A DNA stretch of 64,000 bases from Saprospirales bacterium. Lineage in GTDB: Bacteria; Bacteroidota; Bacteroidia; Chitinophagales; Saprospiraceae. How positions within the stretch are numbered: the first letter of the stretch is position 1; the number at the start of each line of letters is the position of its first letter. This document shows positions 12,201-21,007 of the stretch, one piece after another. The stretch spans positions 1-64,000 of the forward strand of contig REEI01000063.1 of assembly GCA_007695145.1 (NCBI GenBank), read 5' to 3'. The notes beneath the pieces are model-generated. The model was not told the DNA's origin, made no database searches, and saw only the letters and a program-made list of their open reading frames with translations. Both the position numbers and the translations under genes were made by a program.

Positions 12201-15200
12201 TGTAGCCTGGGATGAAAATGTTATCGAATTTATTGATTTTGAAACATTTTTCCCCAATGGCCAGTCCGAAGCTAATGATTCTCTGGTAGTGGATGGGTTG
12301 TTGTTATTTTCTTGGGCCGGAACTGAGGATGTCGTGTTTGATGACGGTACTGTTATTATTACTTTGACCTTCCAGGCAATTGGTGAATTGGGTGAATCTA
12401 CTCCGGTAGAGATTATCGATACACCTCTTGATATCGAATTTTCAAGTCTTGAATTTTTGGTTAATGATATTCCTTATGAGGTTTTCCCGGGAGAGGTTAA
12501 TATTATCGACATCGTCGATCCCATTGCTCTTTGCCAGGATATAACTGTTGAATTGGATGCCAATGGCGAAGCTTCTATTGAAGCCGCTGATGTAGATGGT
12601 GGATCTTCGGATAATTGTGGTGTTATTTCTTTAGCTATTGATGTCAACTCTTTCGATTGTGATGATGTAGGTCAAAATACAGTCGTTTTAACCGTTACTG
12701 ATCCAAGCGGCAATTCTGCAAGTTGCGAAGCTATTGTTTCTGTTGAAGATAATATTTCGCCTACTGCACTTTGCCAGGATGCAATTGTTGAATTAGATGA
12801 AAACGGCGAAGGTAGCATCAGTGTTGATGATATTGACAATGGATCTTTTGATAATTGCGACATTGCATCTTTAGTTCTCAGTGCTACTGATTTCGATTGC
12901 GATGATGTTGGCGATAACCCGGTTACTCTTACTGTAACTGACGTTAACGGTAACGTCTCTAGCTGTGTGGCTAATGTGGATGTTCAGGACAATATTGCTC
13001 CCACTGCACTTTGTCAGGATGCTCTTGTTGAGCTGGATGAGAATGGCGAGGGAAGTATTGGAGCAGATGATATCGATAATGGTTCTTTCGACAACTGTGA
13101 CATTGAATCCCTTGAATTGAGTGTTACTGATTTCGATTGTGATGACATCGGAAGCAACTCAGTTGTTCTTACCGTAACAGATGTCAATGGTAATGTTTCT
13201 TCCTGCGAAGCAAATGTTGAAGTTGAAGATAACCTTGCTCCTATTTTGGTTTGTGTTGACTCTACTGAAATTTTCCTCGATGAAAATGGTGAGGCTGCAC
13301 TTGACCTTGACGATGTAGTTATTAGTGTTAGCGATAACTGTGAAGTTGAACAATTGTTTGCCAACGTAGATCAGTACGATTGCAGTCTTGTAGGTTCTCA
13401 TGACCTCTTTATTACTGCAATAGATCCTTCAGGCAATGAAACTACCTGTGACTTCCACTTACAGGTAATTGATAATATTCCTCCTGTTCTTGTTTGCGTT
13501 GATTCTCTCACCATTGCATTGGATGCCACAGGATTTGCCTCACTGGATCTCGATGATGTTGTAATTGAGGTTTCTGATGCTTGCGGGATAGCAGAATTGT
13601 TTGCGAATGTTGATGAATATGATTGCGATTTGGTAGGTGAGCACGATTTGTTTGTGACAGCTATTGACAGCAACGGAAACGAATCAACTTGTGACTTCCA
13701 CCTTACTGTAGTTGACAACATTGCTCCTGAGCTTTCTTGTGTTGATTCACTTGAAATAAGCCTTGATTCTACCGGCTTCGCTGCACTAGACATCAATGAT
13801 GTCGTGGTTTCCGTTTCTGATGCTTGTGGAATTGCTGAGTTATTTGCAAATGTCGAGGAGTATGATTGTGATTTGGTAGGTGAGCACGACTTGTTTGTGA
13901 CAGCTATTGACAGCAATGGCAACGAGTCAACTTGTGATTTCCACCTTACTGTTGTAGATGATATTGCACCTGTATTGGTGTGTGTTGGCGAAATTGACAT
14001 CTTCCTCAGTGAAGATGGTGCAGCCTCTGTAGATCCTTTGGATCTGGTTGAATCAGTTAGCGATAATTGTGAGGTTGATGCTGTAAATGCAGAGCCAATT
14101 ACTTTTAGTTGCGATGATGTAGGTATCATTATGATAAGCGTGGAAGCATCTGATGTAAACGGAAATGTTTCTTCTTGTCAGGTAACGGCAAACGTACAGG
14201 ATACTATTCCTCCGACTCTCATTTGTAATGATATTACCGTTGAACTTGATGCAAATGGTCAGGTAATCGTTACAGCTGATGATGTAGATGGTGGATCTTT
14301 CGATAATTGCGGTATTGCCTCAGTTGACCCGGAATTTGTTATTCTGACCTGTGATGATATTGGTGAAAATGCTTATGTTGGTGTAGTAACCGATGTAAAT
14401 GGTAATTCTGCTTCATGTGAAGTTACTGTTACCGTTGAAGATAATCTTCCTCCAGTAGCACAGTGTGTTGCCGGATTTGAAGTTGAATTGCTTCCTCCGG
14501 ATTTCACCTTCGTTCTTGAGCCATCTGATATTGATAACGGTAGCTTTGATAATTGTGGTGATGTAACACTTTCTATTGAGCCTACAGAATTGGGTATTGG
14601 TGACGTTGGTTCTGTTGATGTTGTACTTACTGTTACCGATGGCAGTGGAAATACTTCTACTTGTGTTACTACTTTAACTGTTATTGATCTTCCCCCATGT
14701 GAAATCACTTGTCCTGATGATGTAGTTGTCAGCAACGATCCTGGACAATGCGGTGCTTTCATAGATCTTCCCGAGGCCTTCCTTACTGGATTCTGTACAG
14801 CTCCTAATATTGTATTTTTTGAAGGTTTTGATGGTTGTGCCCAGCCAGCCGGCTGGACCAATACATCAACCTCTGCCTCTATAAACACTAACGCTGTAGC
14901 TTGTTTTGCTCCTTTCGGTGTCGGAAATATGTTTAGCTATCAGTGTGTAAATGGTGTACCTTTCGGTGGAGTAGCCGTGCCTCCTACTTTTGCAACTTGT
15001 CAGGCGACTATTGATACCGACCGTGCAGGTGCGGGTGCTATTTATCGTGGAAAGCATTGTCAGCAGTCTCCTACTATAGATCTTTCTGCTGGCGGTGCAC
15101 AAATGACTTTTGACTTCCAGAATAGACCTCTTGGCGCTGGTGGTATTTTTACCGCAGAAGCATGGGATGGTAACTCATGGAATGTTTTATTCCAGACCAA

Positions 15201-18200
15201 TGCCCTGGCGTCGAACTCAGGAGAAACTGTCTCTCTTGCTGCTTATAGCAACAGTGACTTCCAGGTGAGATTCTGTTATGATGACAACGGTGTTTGGGCA
15301 TGGGGATCTGCCGTTGATAATATTGAGATTCTTGCGCTTGGTGGAGGTAGTGATCCTGCAATAGTAAATGACTTTAATGATGGTGGTGCCAATGCTGCAG
15401 GTTTCTATCCAGTAGGTACCACAGTTGTTACTTTTGGTATTCCCAATACCGGCATAGAGTGCTCTACTACAATTACTGTTGAAGATAATGAGCCTCCTGT
15501 ATTCACCAATTGTCAGGATTATGAATTCACCCTTGCCGCCGGTGAGTGTGGAATTATCTTCAATTTTGAATTGGAAGCTACTGACAATTGTCCGGTTTCT
15601 GCTGAAAGCGTAGCGGGTCCTTATTGCGATCCTTGTAATGATGCTACTGGTGGCTCTGCACTGGCTTGTGCTCCATTTGCACAAAATGCGATCATACAAT
15701 TTATTGATTTGCCTAGTGCAGGTATCATGGACTACTTCTGTTTCAATCAGGAAACCTTTGGCAATGCCGAGCCTGCTACTATTCATTTTTATGAGGCTCA
15801 GGCTCCAGGAGTTGTTCCTTACATTGGTGGTGGATTCACTCCATTTTATAGTATAGATTATCAAACAAATGCCGCAGATGATGGCACTTGTGTTTGTGTA
15901 GATTTTCCAGATCCGGTAGATGTTCCTGCCGGTGGTATTTGGGTTGAGGTTTGGACTCCAGGCCTTACTCTTAATAGTCGAGTTGTTCAAACACCACCTT
16001 CTTGCGATGGTAACACTGGTACCGGAATGAATACATTTATCCAGGCTCCTGCCTGCGGATTTGTATCTCCTGTACCTTTCAGTGATATTGGTTTCTTCCT
16101 TGATGCTGGTTTCGCTATTGGATTTAGCGCCGGTGATCTTGTTGGTTCACCCGATCCAAATGCACCAGCTGGTGTAAATGAATTCGAAAGTGGAGACTTC
16201 CTTCCAATTGGGGTTCATTGTTTCCAGTACGTTGTTGAAGATGCAGCTGGAAATGAAGCAGTTTGTGAATTCTGTGTTACGGTTAATGAATTCCCGAACC
16301 CAACTTCAGTTCTTGCATGTAATGACTTCATCAATTTCTCTTTGGATCAAAATTGTGAAGGACTGATCAATGCGGACATGATCCTTGAAGGAGGACCTTA
16401 CAGATGTTACGATGAGTATGAAATTATTCTGGAGACTTCTGGTGGAATGTCTGTTCCTAACCCGATCACTGGTGATTTCATAGGTGAAACCCTAATGGTT
16501 ACCATCGTTGATCCTGTTACAGGTAATTCTTGCTGGGGTAATATCTTTGTTGAAGATAAGATTAAGCCAACTATTGAATGTAGAGATTTGACCATTGTTT
16601 GTGGTGATATTATTCCTGATGTACCTGCTCCGGGTATCGAAGGACCACAATCAATTATTGAGGAAGGGTTGAACGATCAAATTGGAATTCCTAACTTTCC
16701 AGCTTTCATAGACTACCCATTTGACTTTGGGTACTTACCTGCAGATGCTACTGTAGAAAATGTTGGTGTGCGACTTAAATTGTCTCACACATGGGCTGCA
16801 GATTTAAATATTTCTGTGACAGGTCCTGATGGCACCTCTGCTACCGTATTTAATGTTACCGGTGGTACAGGTTGTTTATTTACCCCTGTTACCATTGATG
16901 TTACATTTGACGATAACGGTGCTGCGGTACCAAGTTGTTCTGGCCTTAATCTTGATGGTGACTTGGTTCAACCTTTGACTGGTGCTGCAGTTCCTACCCA
17001 AAATCTTGGAAACTTTGTAGGAACCTTTGCATCAGGCGAGTGGATTGTTAGGATTGAGGATAATGTCTTTTTTGATGATGCTCTTGTTGAGATCGTTGGC
17101 CTAATACTGGATGTGGATGCTGAACAAATCGATCCCGCCGATAACTGTGGTGATGTGTTTGTTGACTTTACCGAATCAATTGCAGACTTTGGTTGCGATG
17201 CTGAATTTGGTCAGGTAATTACGCGTACCTGGACCGCTACTGATCAAAGTGGAAATCAATCCTCATGCGATCAGACCATTAATGTTCTTCGCGTGACAAT
17301 TGACGAATTAGTGGCACCGCCAAACTTTGATGGTATATCTAATCCTCCTCTTAGCTGCGGTGGCAACTGGGATATCAATGGAAACGGTTATCCTGATCCT
17401 GAAGAAACTTCGGGCTTCACCAATAATTGTGATAATATTGCCTTTACTTACGAAGACCTACTATTTGATGTTTGTGGCACTGGATTTAAGATTCTTAGAA
17501 AGTGGATCATCTATGACTGGTGTACTGATGAAATTGGTTACTTTAACCAGCTAATCAAAGTAGAAGATGACGTCGCTCCAGTATTTGATCCCGCTTGCGA
17601 GAATCCTGTGACCGTTAGTACTGATGTGAATCAGTGTGAAAGACTAATGTGGTTTGTACCGATTCCTGAGTTCCTTGAAGATGCTTGTGTAGATGAAGTT
17701 TCTTACACAGTTACTTCAAGTGTTGGTAATGTTACTCAGAATAATCAGGGTGCCTGGATAGTTCAGAATCTTCCTGTAGGAGAGCATACAGTTACTTATG
17801 TTGCTTCTGACGGTTGTGACAATGTTTCAACTTGTAGCTTCACTCTTAATGTTGTAGATAATGTAGCACCTGTTGCATTGTGTGACATTGATACCAGAGT
17901 TTCTCTAGGTAGCGACGGTAATGCTCTCGTTCACTGGACTGCGTTCGACGATGGTTCATATGACAATTGTGGTATTGCTGAAATAGGTCTTCAAAGAGAT
18001 ATAAGCAATCCTGGTGGAAGAGCAGGCTGTGGTAATTCACCAGGCGCTAATGTTTGGGTTCCTCAGCTTAACTTCTGTTGCGATGATTTGGTTAGATCAC
18101 CTATTCTTGTAAATGTTCGCGTTGTTGATATAAGTGGCAATACCAATGTTTGTCAGGTTGAGGTTGATGTAACCGATAAGCTTGCTCCTGTTGTTGCCTG

Positions 18201-20904
18201 CCCGGATCCTATCGAAGTTGACTTGAACTGTCTGTATGATTTCGGTAGTGTAGCATGGGGTGAAGCGATTGGTAACGACAATGCTGCCAATGTTTCCGGT
18301 GATGCTCTTCAGAATATTGAATTATTCGGTGAGCACTTTGGAAGGATTGTAAGAACGCAGAATCCATTCAACGAAACTCCGCGTAACTTTGAAATCAATC
18401 CTACTGGTAATCCAAACAGCTCAACCAGAATTCAAATTAGTGATGGTACTGCAGTTGATAACTGTCCTACTTCAGGAGAGGGATTGAGAGTGTTTGAGAC
18501 ATATCGAATAACTGTTGATCCCCATTGTGGAAATGTTGGAACGAGCGTTTCGCAATTGAATCCTTTCAAAGGAAATCTTGCCATAGAGCGTAATTTCTAT
18601 GTTGTTGATGGACAGGGTAATGGAAATGCCGCGCCCAATGCTGGTTTTGGCAATCCAAATACTGCTACCTGTACCCAGAGAATTTATGTAACTAATAATA
18701 ATCCTTTCCAGGGCTTGACTCGTATGCAGTGGGAAAACAATGCTCTAGGTCAGGCGAATATCATCAGAACTATTAACGAGTGTGGTGGTGACGATCCTGA
18801 TCTTAATGAGATTGGTGAAATTGATAAGGCTAGAATCCTTAACTATATCAACAACCGTCCCGATGCTGCTTGTGCAAATCTATTGGTTGGATATACAGAC
18901 ATGGAGTTCTCGATAGTTAATGATGCTTGTTTCAAAGTATTGAGACAGTGGAAAGTTATTGACTGGTGCCAGCATGATCCTAACTCAGGAGCTGGCGAAT
19001 GGACCTTCATTCAGCAGATCAAAGTTATGGATACTGCCGGTCCTGAATGTGATGGATGTGGTGAGAGAGACTTTGCTATCACTGAGGGTGATGGATGTGA
19101 AGGATTTGTTGATTTTGAAGTTGAATTCATGGATGGATGTACTCCAGATGAGCAATTAGAAATCAGATTCCAGGTAGATGCCTTCAATACCGGTTCTTTT
19201 GATATTGATCAAACCTTTATCGGTGCTGCTAATGCGGTGAATGCTAACAGAGTACTTCCATTTGGCGACCATAGAGTGAGATGGACTGTTTCTGACATGT
19301 GTGGAAATGTAAGCGTATTTGAGTATGAGTTCAGCGTTGTTGATGGCAAAGAGCCTACTCCGGTTTGTATTCACGGTCTTGTGACTGTAATCATGCCAGC
19401 TGCAGATCCTCCATGTATTGAGCTTTCTGCTGATGCTTACGATGCCGGTAGCTTTGACAACTGCACCGAATCTGGTGACCTTATCTTTAGCTTTAGCGCT
19501 GATATCACAGAAACCACTAAAGTTTTCTGCTGCGATGACCTCGGTACTAATATCGTTGAAATTTGGGTAACGGATGAGGCTGGAAATCAAGATTATTGTG
19601 AAACCTATATCCTGATTCAAGATCCAAATGAAGTTTGTGCTGATCAGTCTATCGCTGGTTTGCTTGAAACAGAAGAGAACGAAAGCATAGGAAATGCCGA
19701 TGTTAATCTGACCAGAGATGGTGGACTTTTCCGCACGGAGTCAACTATCGATGATGGATTGTTCTCCTTCAACGCCCTGCCATTGAGCAGTGACTATACG
19801 GTTACTCCTGAAAAGGATATCAATCCTCTTAATGGTGTTACTACCTATGACATCGCTTTGATTCAGAGACATATCCTGGGTATAGAGTACCTCGATAGTC
19901 CTTATAAGCTAATCGCGGCTGATGTTAGAGCAGATGGAGTTATTAACGTCCTTGACGTTGCTGACCTCAGAGCTTTGATCCTTGGTAAGAGAGATGGTTT
20001 TGTTAATAATACCAGCTGGAAGTTTGTATCTTCTGACCAGATTTTCCCTGCAGGTATGGTGCAGCCACCTCATCCGTCTGAAATTGAAACTCTTCGAAAC
20101 TATGATGATTTCATGGCTTCCGTTAGAGATGCTAATTTCATAGGTGTGAAGATTGGTGATGTCAACAATACCAACCAGCCTAATTCACTTGTTGGTGCTG
20201 AGAGCAGAAGCTTTGGTAACGAAGTAAATATGCTTATTGACAGAGTTGATTTCAATGCCGGTGATCTTGTAGAAGTAGCTTTTAGAGCTTCTGACTTCAA
20301 TGAAATTCTCGGATATCAGTTTACGCTGAACTTCGATAATAGCATGATTGAGTTCAATGGTTTTGAAGCTGGTCTTCTTGAAGGTATTTCTGAAAACAAC
20401 TTCGGCTTCCATATGCTTGATAACGGCATGATCACTACCTCCTGGAATACCTCCAAGCACGTTAGCTTGTCTGCTGACGAGGTATTGTTTACCCTTGAAT
20501 TTATCGCCAGACAAAGTGGTTCTACTTCCAACTTGTTTAGCGTAACTTCTGCGGTAACCGCTTCAGAGGCTTACAGAGCCGGAGAAGGCATTATCGATGT
20601 TAACCTGCTTGTTGTTGATGAAAGAGGTGCTTTTGACTCTGATGTATTTGCATTGTATCAAAATACACCTAACCCATTCAATCAGCATACTACTATTGGA
20701 TTTGTTGTTCCTGAATCTGTTTCAGGTACTTTGACTATATATGATGTTACCGGAAAGGTGGTTAAGGTTATTGAGGATGACTTCACAAGGGGTTATAATC
20801 AAGTTACTCTGACCAGAGGTGACCTTCCTGCAAATGGTGTTTATTACTACCAGTTAGAAGCAGGAAATCATAATGCTACTAAGAAAATGATGTTGATTGA
20901 ATAA
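9235..20904 (+). CDS. Giant secreted protein: five cohesin-HYR pairs, long HYR array, dockerin-like segment, T9SS sorting domain
   Basis: Complete, 3889 residues. A signal peptide (about 1-21, ending LHA) is followed by five cohesin-like domains starting near residues 23, 262, 493, 721 and 953. Each is followed by an HYR module, giving a repeat of about 230 residues. A long HYR array (about 1093-3466) is interrupted by a cleaved-adhesin/MAM-like jelly roll (1861-2037), an unrecognised module (2129-2299) and a P-domain-like module (2471-2629). The C-terminus has a regulatory-like fold plus dockerin-like loops (3468-3646; second loop DVRADGVINVLD), a sixth cohesin-like domain (3659-3799) and a T9SS type A sorting domain (3806-3889, YQNTPNPF). 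It is a paralogue of the preceding gene, sharing the whole C-terminal block. Export through Sec then T9SS is inferred. Carrying both cohesin-like and dockerin-like parts suggests self-assembly, but that is a hypothesis. Confidence 0.93.
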   Translation: MKQTITLIAFLCFALLNFLHAQNVTFFLSDEEISCDLDEIVTVEFSVENWNDVAGAQGTIVFDPDELQVDEVRGFFPSGLFVPNINNTLGFITFSWFVPVGGNLPNGTVVMEIDFELQNGGVIAIHPVEFSNSPTPLEVTITPPGGSPSITPVDTEDGSITVIDDVEPTISCPADVNVVVDFGETGSVVNNIAPDADDNCDVESVVYDISGATSASGDDDASGTFFELGESTVEYTATDFGSNSAACSFTVTISEAAPPVPGEVTLNVVSSEASCNDEGSVSVSVEGMEDVETLHFSISFDASALTYASAVNLIGGSLVVDDSDAGSGLLGFSFENTDGYNEDDGTSILTINFSTDSDLGVFDIEFGDSPTPIGGTDIDDEDLTVLTNNGDFTIFDNEDPFIECPDNVVVDAESGETTAVVDDIEPADFGDNCGIDGVAYSLSGATSGSGDDDASGTEFNAGVTTVTYTATDLAGNESECSFTVTVNVEIPVSDTITLVITTGVADCGNEVSLDVQVFNFNDVRGVQFSINWDADNFSFVSGTPDFPGGSPLINSGDDFLSFSGFAGSDVSLPNGHSILSFTLEAFGPEGIADVVFSNSPLAVEITNLDGPLPHATLNGSVEISDTEDPVISCPANVVEEAPFGSSGVAVTGIAPTSASDDCGVGSIVYSLSGATSGSGDDDASGEFFNVGVTTVTYTVTDVNDNSAECSFEVTVEEAVAGDDIIIYVQDYVVDCNLDQVVVSVRLANFEDVLGIQYSVNWDENALEYVSSEVTIPNGTSDINDDFVDDGQLATSWASNAAPALNNGDAILEITFNVLSANGVSSAIEITDIPVDIEFSNLSGQLPYEVINGSFLYQDDEAPTAECPADVVAFVENLGDPSVEVNNIEVNADDNCEVESVTFDVSGATSTSGDDDASGTEFNLGVSTVTYTVSDNAGNTAECSFSVDVKPLLSELVTLYVSDADPSCGDIFTIDITADDFIGIGGVQFTVAWDENVIEFIDFETFFPNGQSEANDSLVVDGLLLFSWAGTEDVVFDDGTVIITLTFQAIGELGESTPVEIIDTPLDIEFSSLEFLVNDIPYEVFPGEVNIIDIVDPIALCQDITVELDANGEASIEAADVDGGSSDNCGVISLAIDVNSFDCDDVGQNTVVLTVTDPSGNSASCEAIVSVEDNISPTALCQDAIVELDENGEGSISVDDIDNGSFDNCDIASLVLSATDFDCDDVGDNPVTLTVTDVNGNVSSCVANVDVQDNIAPTALCQDALVELDENGEGSIGADDIDNGSFDNCDIESLELSVTDFDCDDIGSNSVVLTVTDVNGNVSSCEANVEVEDNLAPILVCVDSTEIFLDENGEAALDLDDVVISVSDNCEVEQLFANVDQYDCSLVGSHDLFITAIDPSGNETTCDFHLQVIDNIPPVLVCVDSLTIALDATGFASLDLDDVVIEVSDACGIAELFANVDEYDCDLVGEHDLFVTAIDSNGNESTCDFHLTVVDNIAPELSCVDSLEISLDSTGFAALDINDVVVSVSDACGIAELFANVEEYDCDLVGEHDLFVTAIDSNGNESTCDFHLTVVDDIAPVLVCVGEIDIFLSEDGAASVDPLDLVESVSDNCEVDAVNAEPITFSCDDVGIIMISVEASDVNGNVSSCQVTANVQDTIPPTLICNDITVELDANGQVIVTADDVDGGSFDNCGIASVDPEFVILTCDDIGENAYVGVVTDVNGNSASCEVTVTVEDNLPPVAQCVAGFEVELLPPDFTFVLEPSDIDNGSFDNCGDVTLSIEPTELGIGDVGSVDVVLTVTDGSGNTSTCVTTLTVIDLPPCEITCPDDVVVSNDPGQCGAFIDLPEAFLTGFCTAPNIVFFEGFDGCAQPAGWTNTSTSASINTNAVACFAPFGVGNMFSYQCVNGVPFGGVAVPPTFATCQATIDTDRAGAGAIYRGKHCQQSPTIDLSAGGAQMTFDFQNRPLGAGGIFTAEAWDGNSWNVLFQTNALASNSGETVSLAAYSNSDFQVRFCYDDNGVWAWGSAVDNIEILALGGGSDPAIVNDFNDGGANAAGFYPVGTTVVTFGIPNTGIECSTTITVEDNEPPVFTNCQDYEFTLAAGECGIIFNFELEATDNCPVSAESVAGPYCDPCNDATGGSALACAPFAQNAIIQFIDLPSAGIMDYFCFNQETFGNAEPATIHFYEAQAPGVVPYIGGGFTPFYSIDYQTNAADDGTCVCVDFPDPVDVPAGGIWVEVWTPGLTLNSRVVQTPPSCDGNTGTGMNTFIQAPACGFVSPVPFSDIGFFLDAGFAIGFSAGDLVGSPDPNAPAGVNEFESGDFLPIGVHCFQYVVEDAAGNEAVCEFCVTVNEFPNPTSVLACNDFINFSLDQNCEGLINADMILEGGPYRCYDEYEIILETSGGMSVPNPITGDFIGETLMVTIVDPVTGNSCWGNIFVEDKIKPTIECRDLTIVCGDIIPDVPAPGIEGPQSIIEEGLNDQIGIPNFPAFIDYPFDFGYLPADATVENVGVRLKLSHTWAADLNISVTGPDGTSATVFNVTGGTGCLFTPVTIDVTFDDNGAAVPSCSGLNLDGDLVQPLTGAAVPTQNLGNFVGTFASGEWIVRIEDNVFFDDALVEIVGLILDVDAEQIDPADNCGDVFVDFTESIADFGCDAEFGQVITRTWTATDQSGNQSSCDQTINVLRVTIDELVAPPNFDGISNPPLSCGGNWDINGNGYPDPEETSGFTNNCDNIAFTYEDLLFDVCGTGFKILRKWIIYDWCTDEIGYFNQLIKVEDDVAPVFDPACENPVTVSTDVNQCERLMWFVPIPEFLEDACVDEVSYTVTSSVGNVTQNNQGAWIVQNLPVGEHTVTYVASDGCDNVSTCSFTLNVVDNVAPVALCDIDTRVSLGSDGNALVHWTAFDDGSYDNCGIAEIGLQRDISNPGGRAGCGNSPGANVWVPQLNFCCDDLVRSPILVNVRVVDISGNTNVCQVEVDVTDKLAPVVACPDPIEVDLNCLYDFGSVAWGEAIGNDNAANVSGDALQNIELFGEHFGRIVRTQNPFNETPRNFEINPTGNPNSSTRIQISDGTAVDNCPTSGEGLRVFETYRITVDPHCGNVGTSVSQLNPFKGNLAIERNFYVVDGQGNGNAAPNAGFGNPNTATCTQRIYVTNNNPFQGLTRMQWENNALGQANIIRTINECGGDDPDLNEIGEIDKARILNYINNRPDAACANLLVGYTDMEFSIVNDACFKVLRQWKVIDWCQHDPNSGAGEWTFIQQIKVMDTAGPECDGCGERDFAITEGDGCEGFVDFEVEFMDGCTPDEQLEIRFQVDAFNTGSFDIDQTFIGAANAVNANRVLPFGDHRVRWTVSDMCGNVSVFEYEFSVVDGKEPTPVCIHGLVTVIMPAADPPCIELSADAYDAGSFDNCTESGDLIFSFSADITETTKVFCCDDLGTNIVEIWVTDEAGNQDYCETYILIQDPNEVCADQSIAGLLETEENESIGNADVNLTRDGGLFRTESTIDDGLFSFNALPLSSDYTVTPEKDINPLNGVTTYDIALIQRHILGIEYLDSPYKLIAADVRADGVINVLDVADLRALILGKRDGFVNNTSWKFVSSDQIFPAGMVQPPHPSEIETLRNYDDFMASVRDANFIGVKIGDVNNTNQPNSLVGAESRSFGNEVNMLIDRVDFNAGDLVEVAFRASDFNEILGYQFTLNFDNSMIEFNGFEAGLLEGISENNFGFHMLDNGMITTSWNTSKHVSLSADEVLFTLEFIARQSGSTSNLFSVTSAVTASEAYRAGEGIIDVNLLVVDERGAFDSDVFALYQNTPNPFNQHTTIGFVVPESVSGTLTIYDVTGKVVKVIEDDFTRGYNQVTLTRGDLPANGVYYYQLEAGNHNATKKMMLIE
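13483..13968 (+). repeat. Tandem 243-bp HYR repeat pair inside the second giant gene
   Basis: Two adjacent HYR modules of 81 codons are nearly identical. The core 13621-13716 against 13864-13959 encodes the same 32 residues with nine nucleotide differences, all at third codon positions. Confidence 0.9.
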
Positions 20905-20930
20905 TTGAGTTTGGTTATAAAATCAATATA

Positions 20931-20962
20931 AAGGCTGTGCTCATTCGGGCACAGCCTTTTTT
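20931..20962 (+). terminator. Intrinsic terminator after the second giant gene
   Basis: A perfect 10-bp stem (20931-20940 with 20949-20958) closes an 8-base loop and runs into a T tract. It lies 26 bases past the stop codon. Confidence 0.92.
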
Positions 20963-20987
20963 GTTGAGTTGATTATGCTTACTTTTG
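20960..20987 (+). promoter_or_regulatory. Promoter for the oxidoreductase-phosphodiesterase pair
   Basis: TACTTTTG at 20980-20987 matches the Bacteroidota -7 box TAnnTTTG. TTTG at 20960-20963 lies 16 bases upstream as a possible -33 element and overlaps the T tract of the preceding terminator. The ATG follows 20 bases after the -7 box. Confidence 0.6.
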
Positions 20988-21007
20988 CAATTGTCAACCC
21001 TTAGAGA

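Noticed and set aside
13398-14129. Long minus-strand reading frames (up to 243 residues) inside the giant genes
   Set aside because: They are serine- and threonine-rich mirror images of the HYR repeats; the plus frame is continuous and clearly coding.
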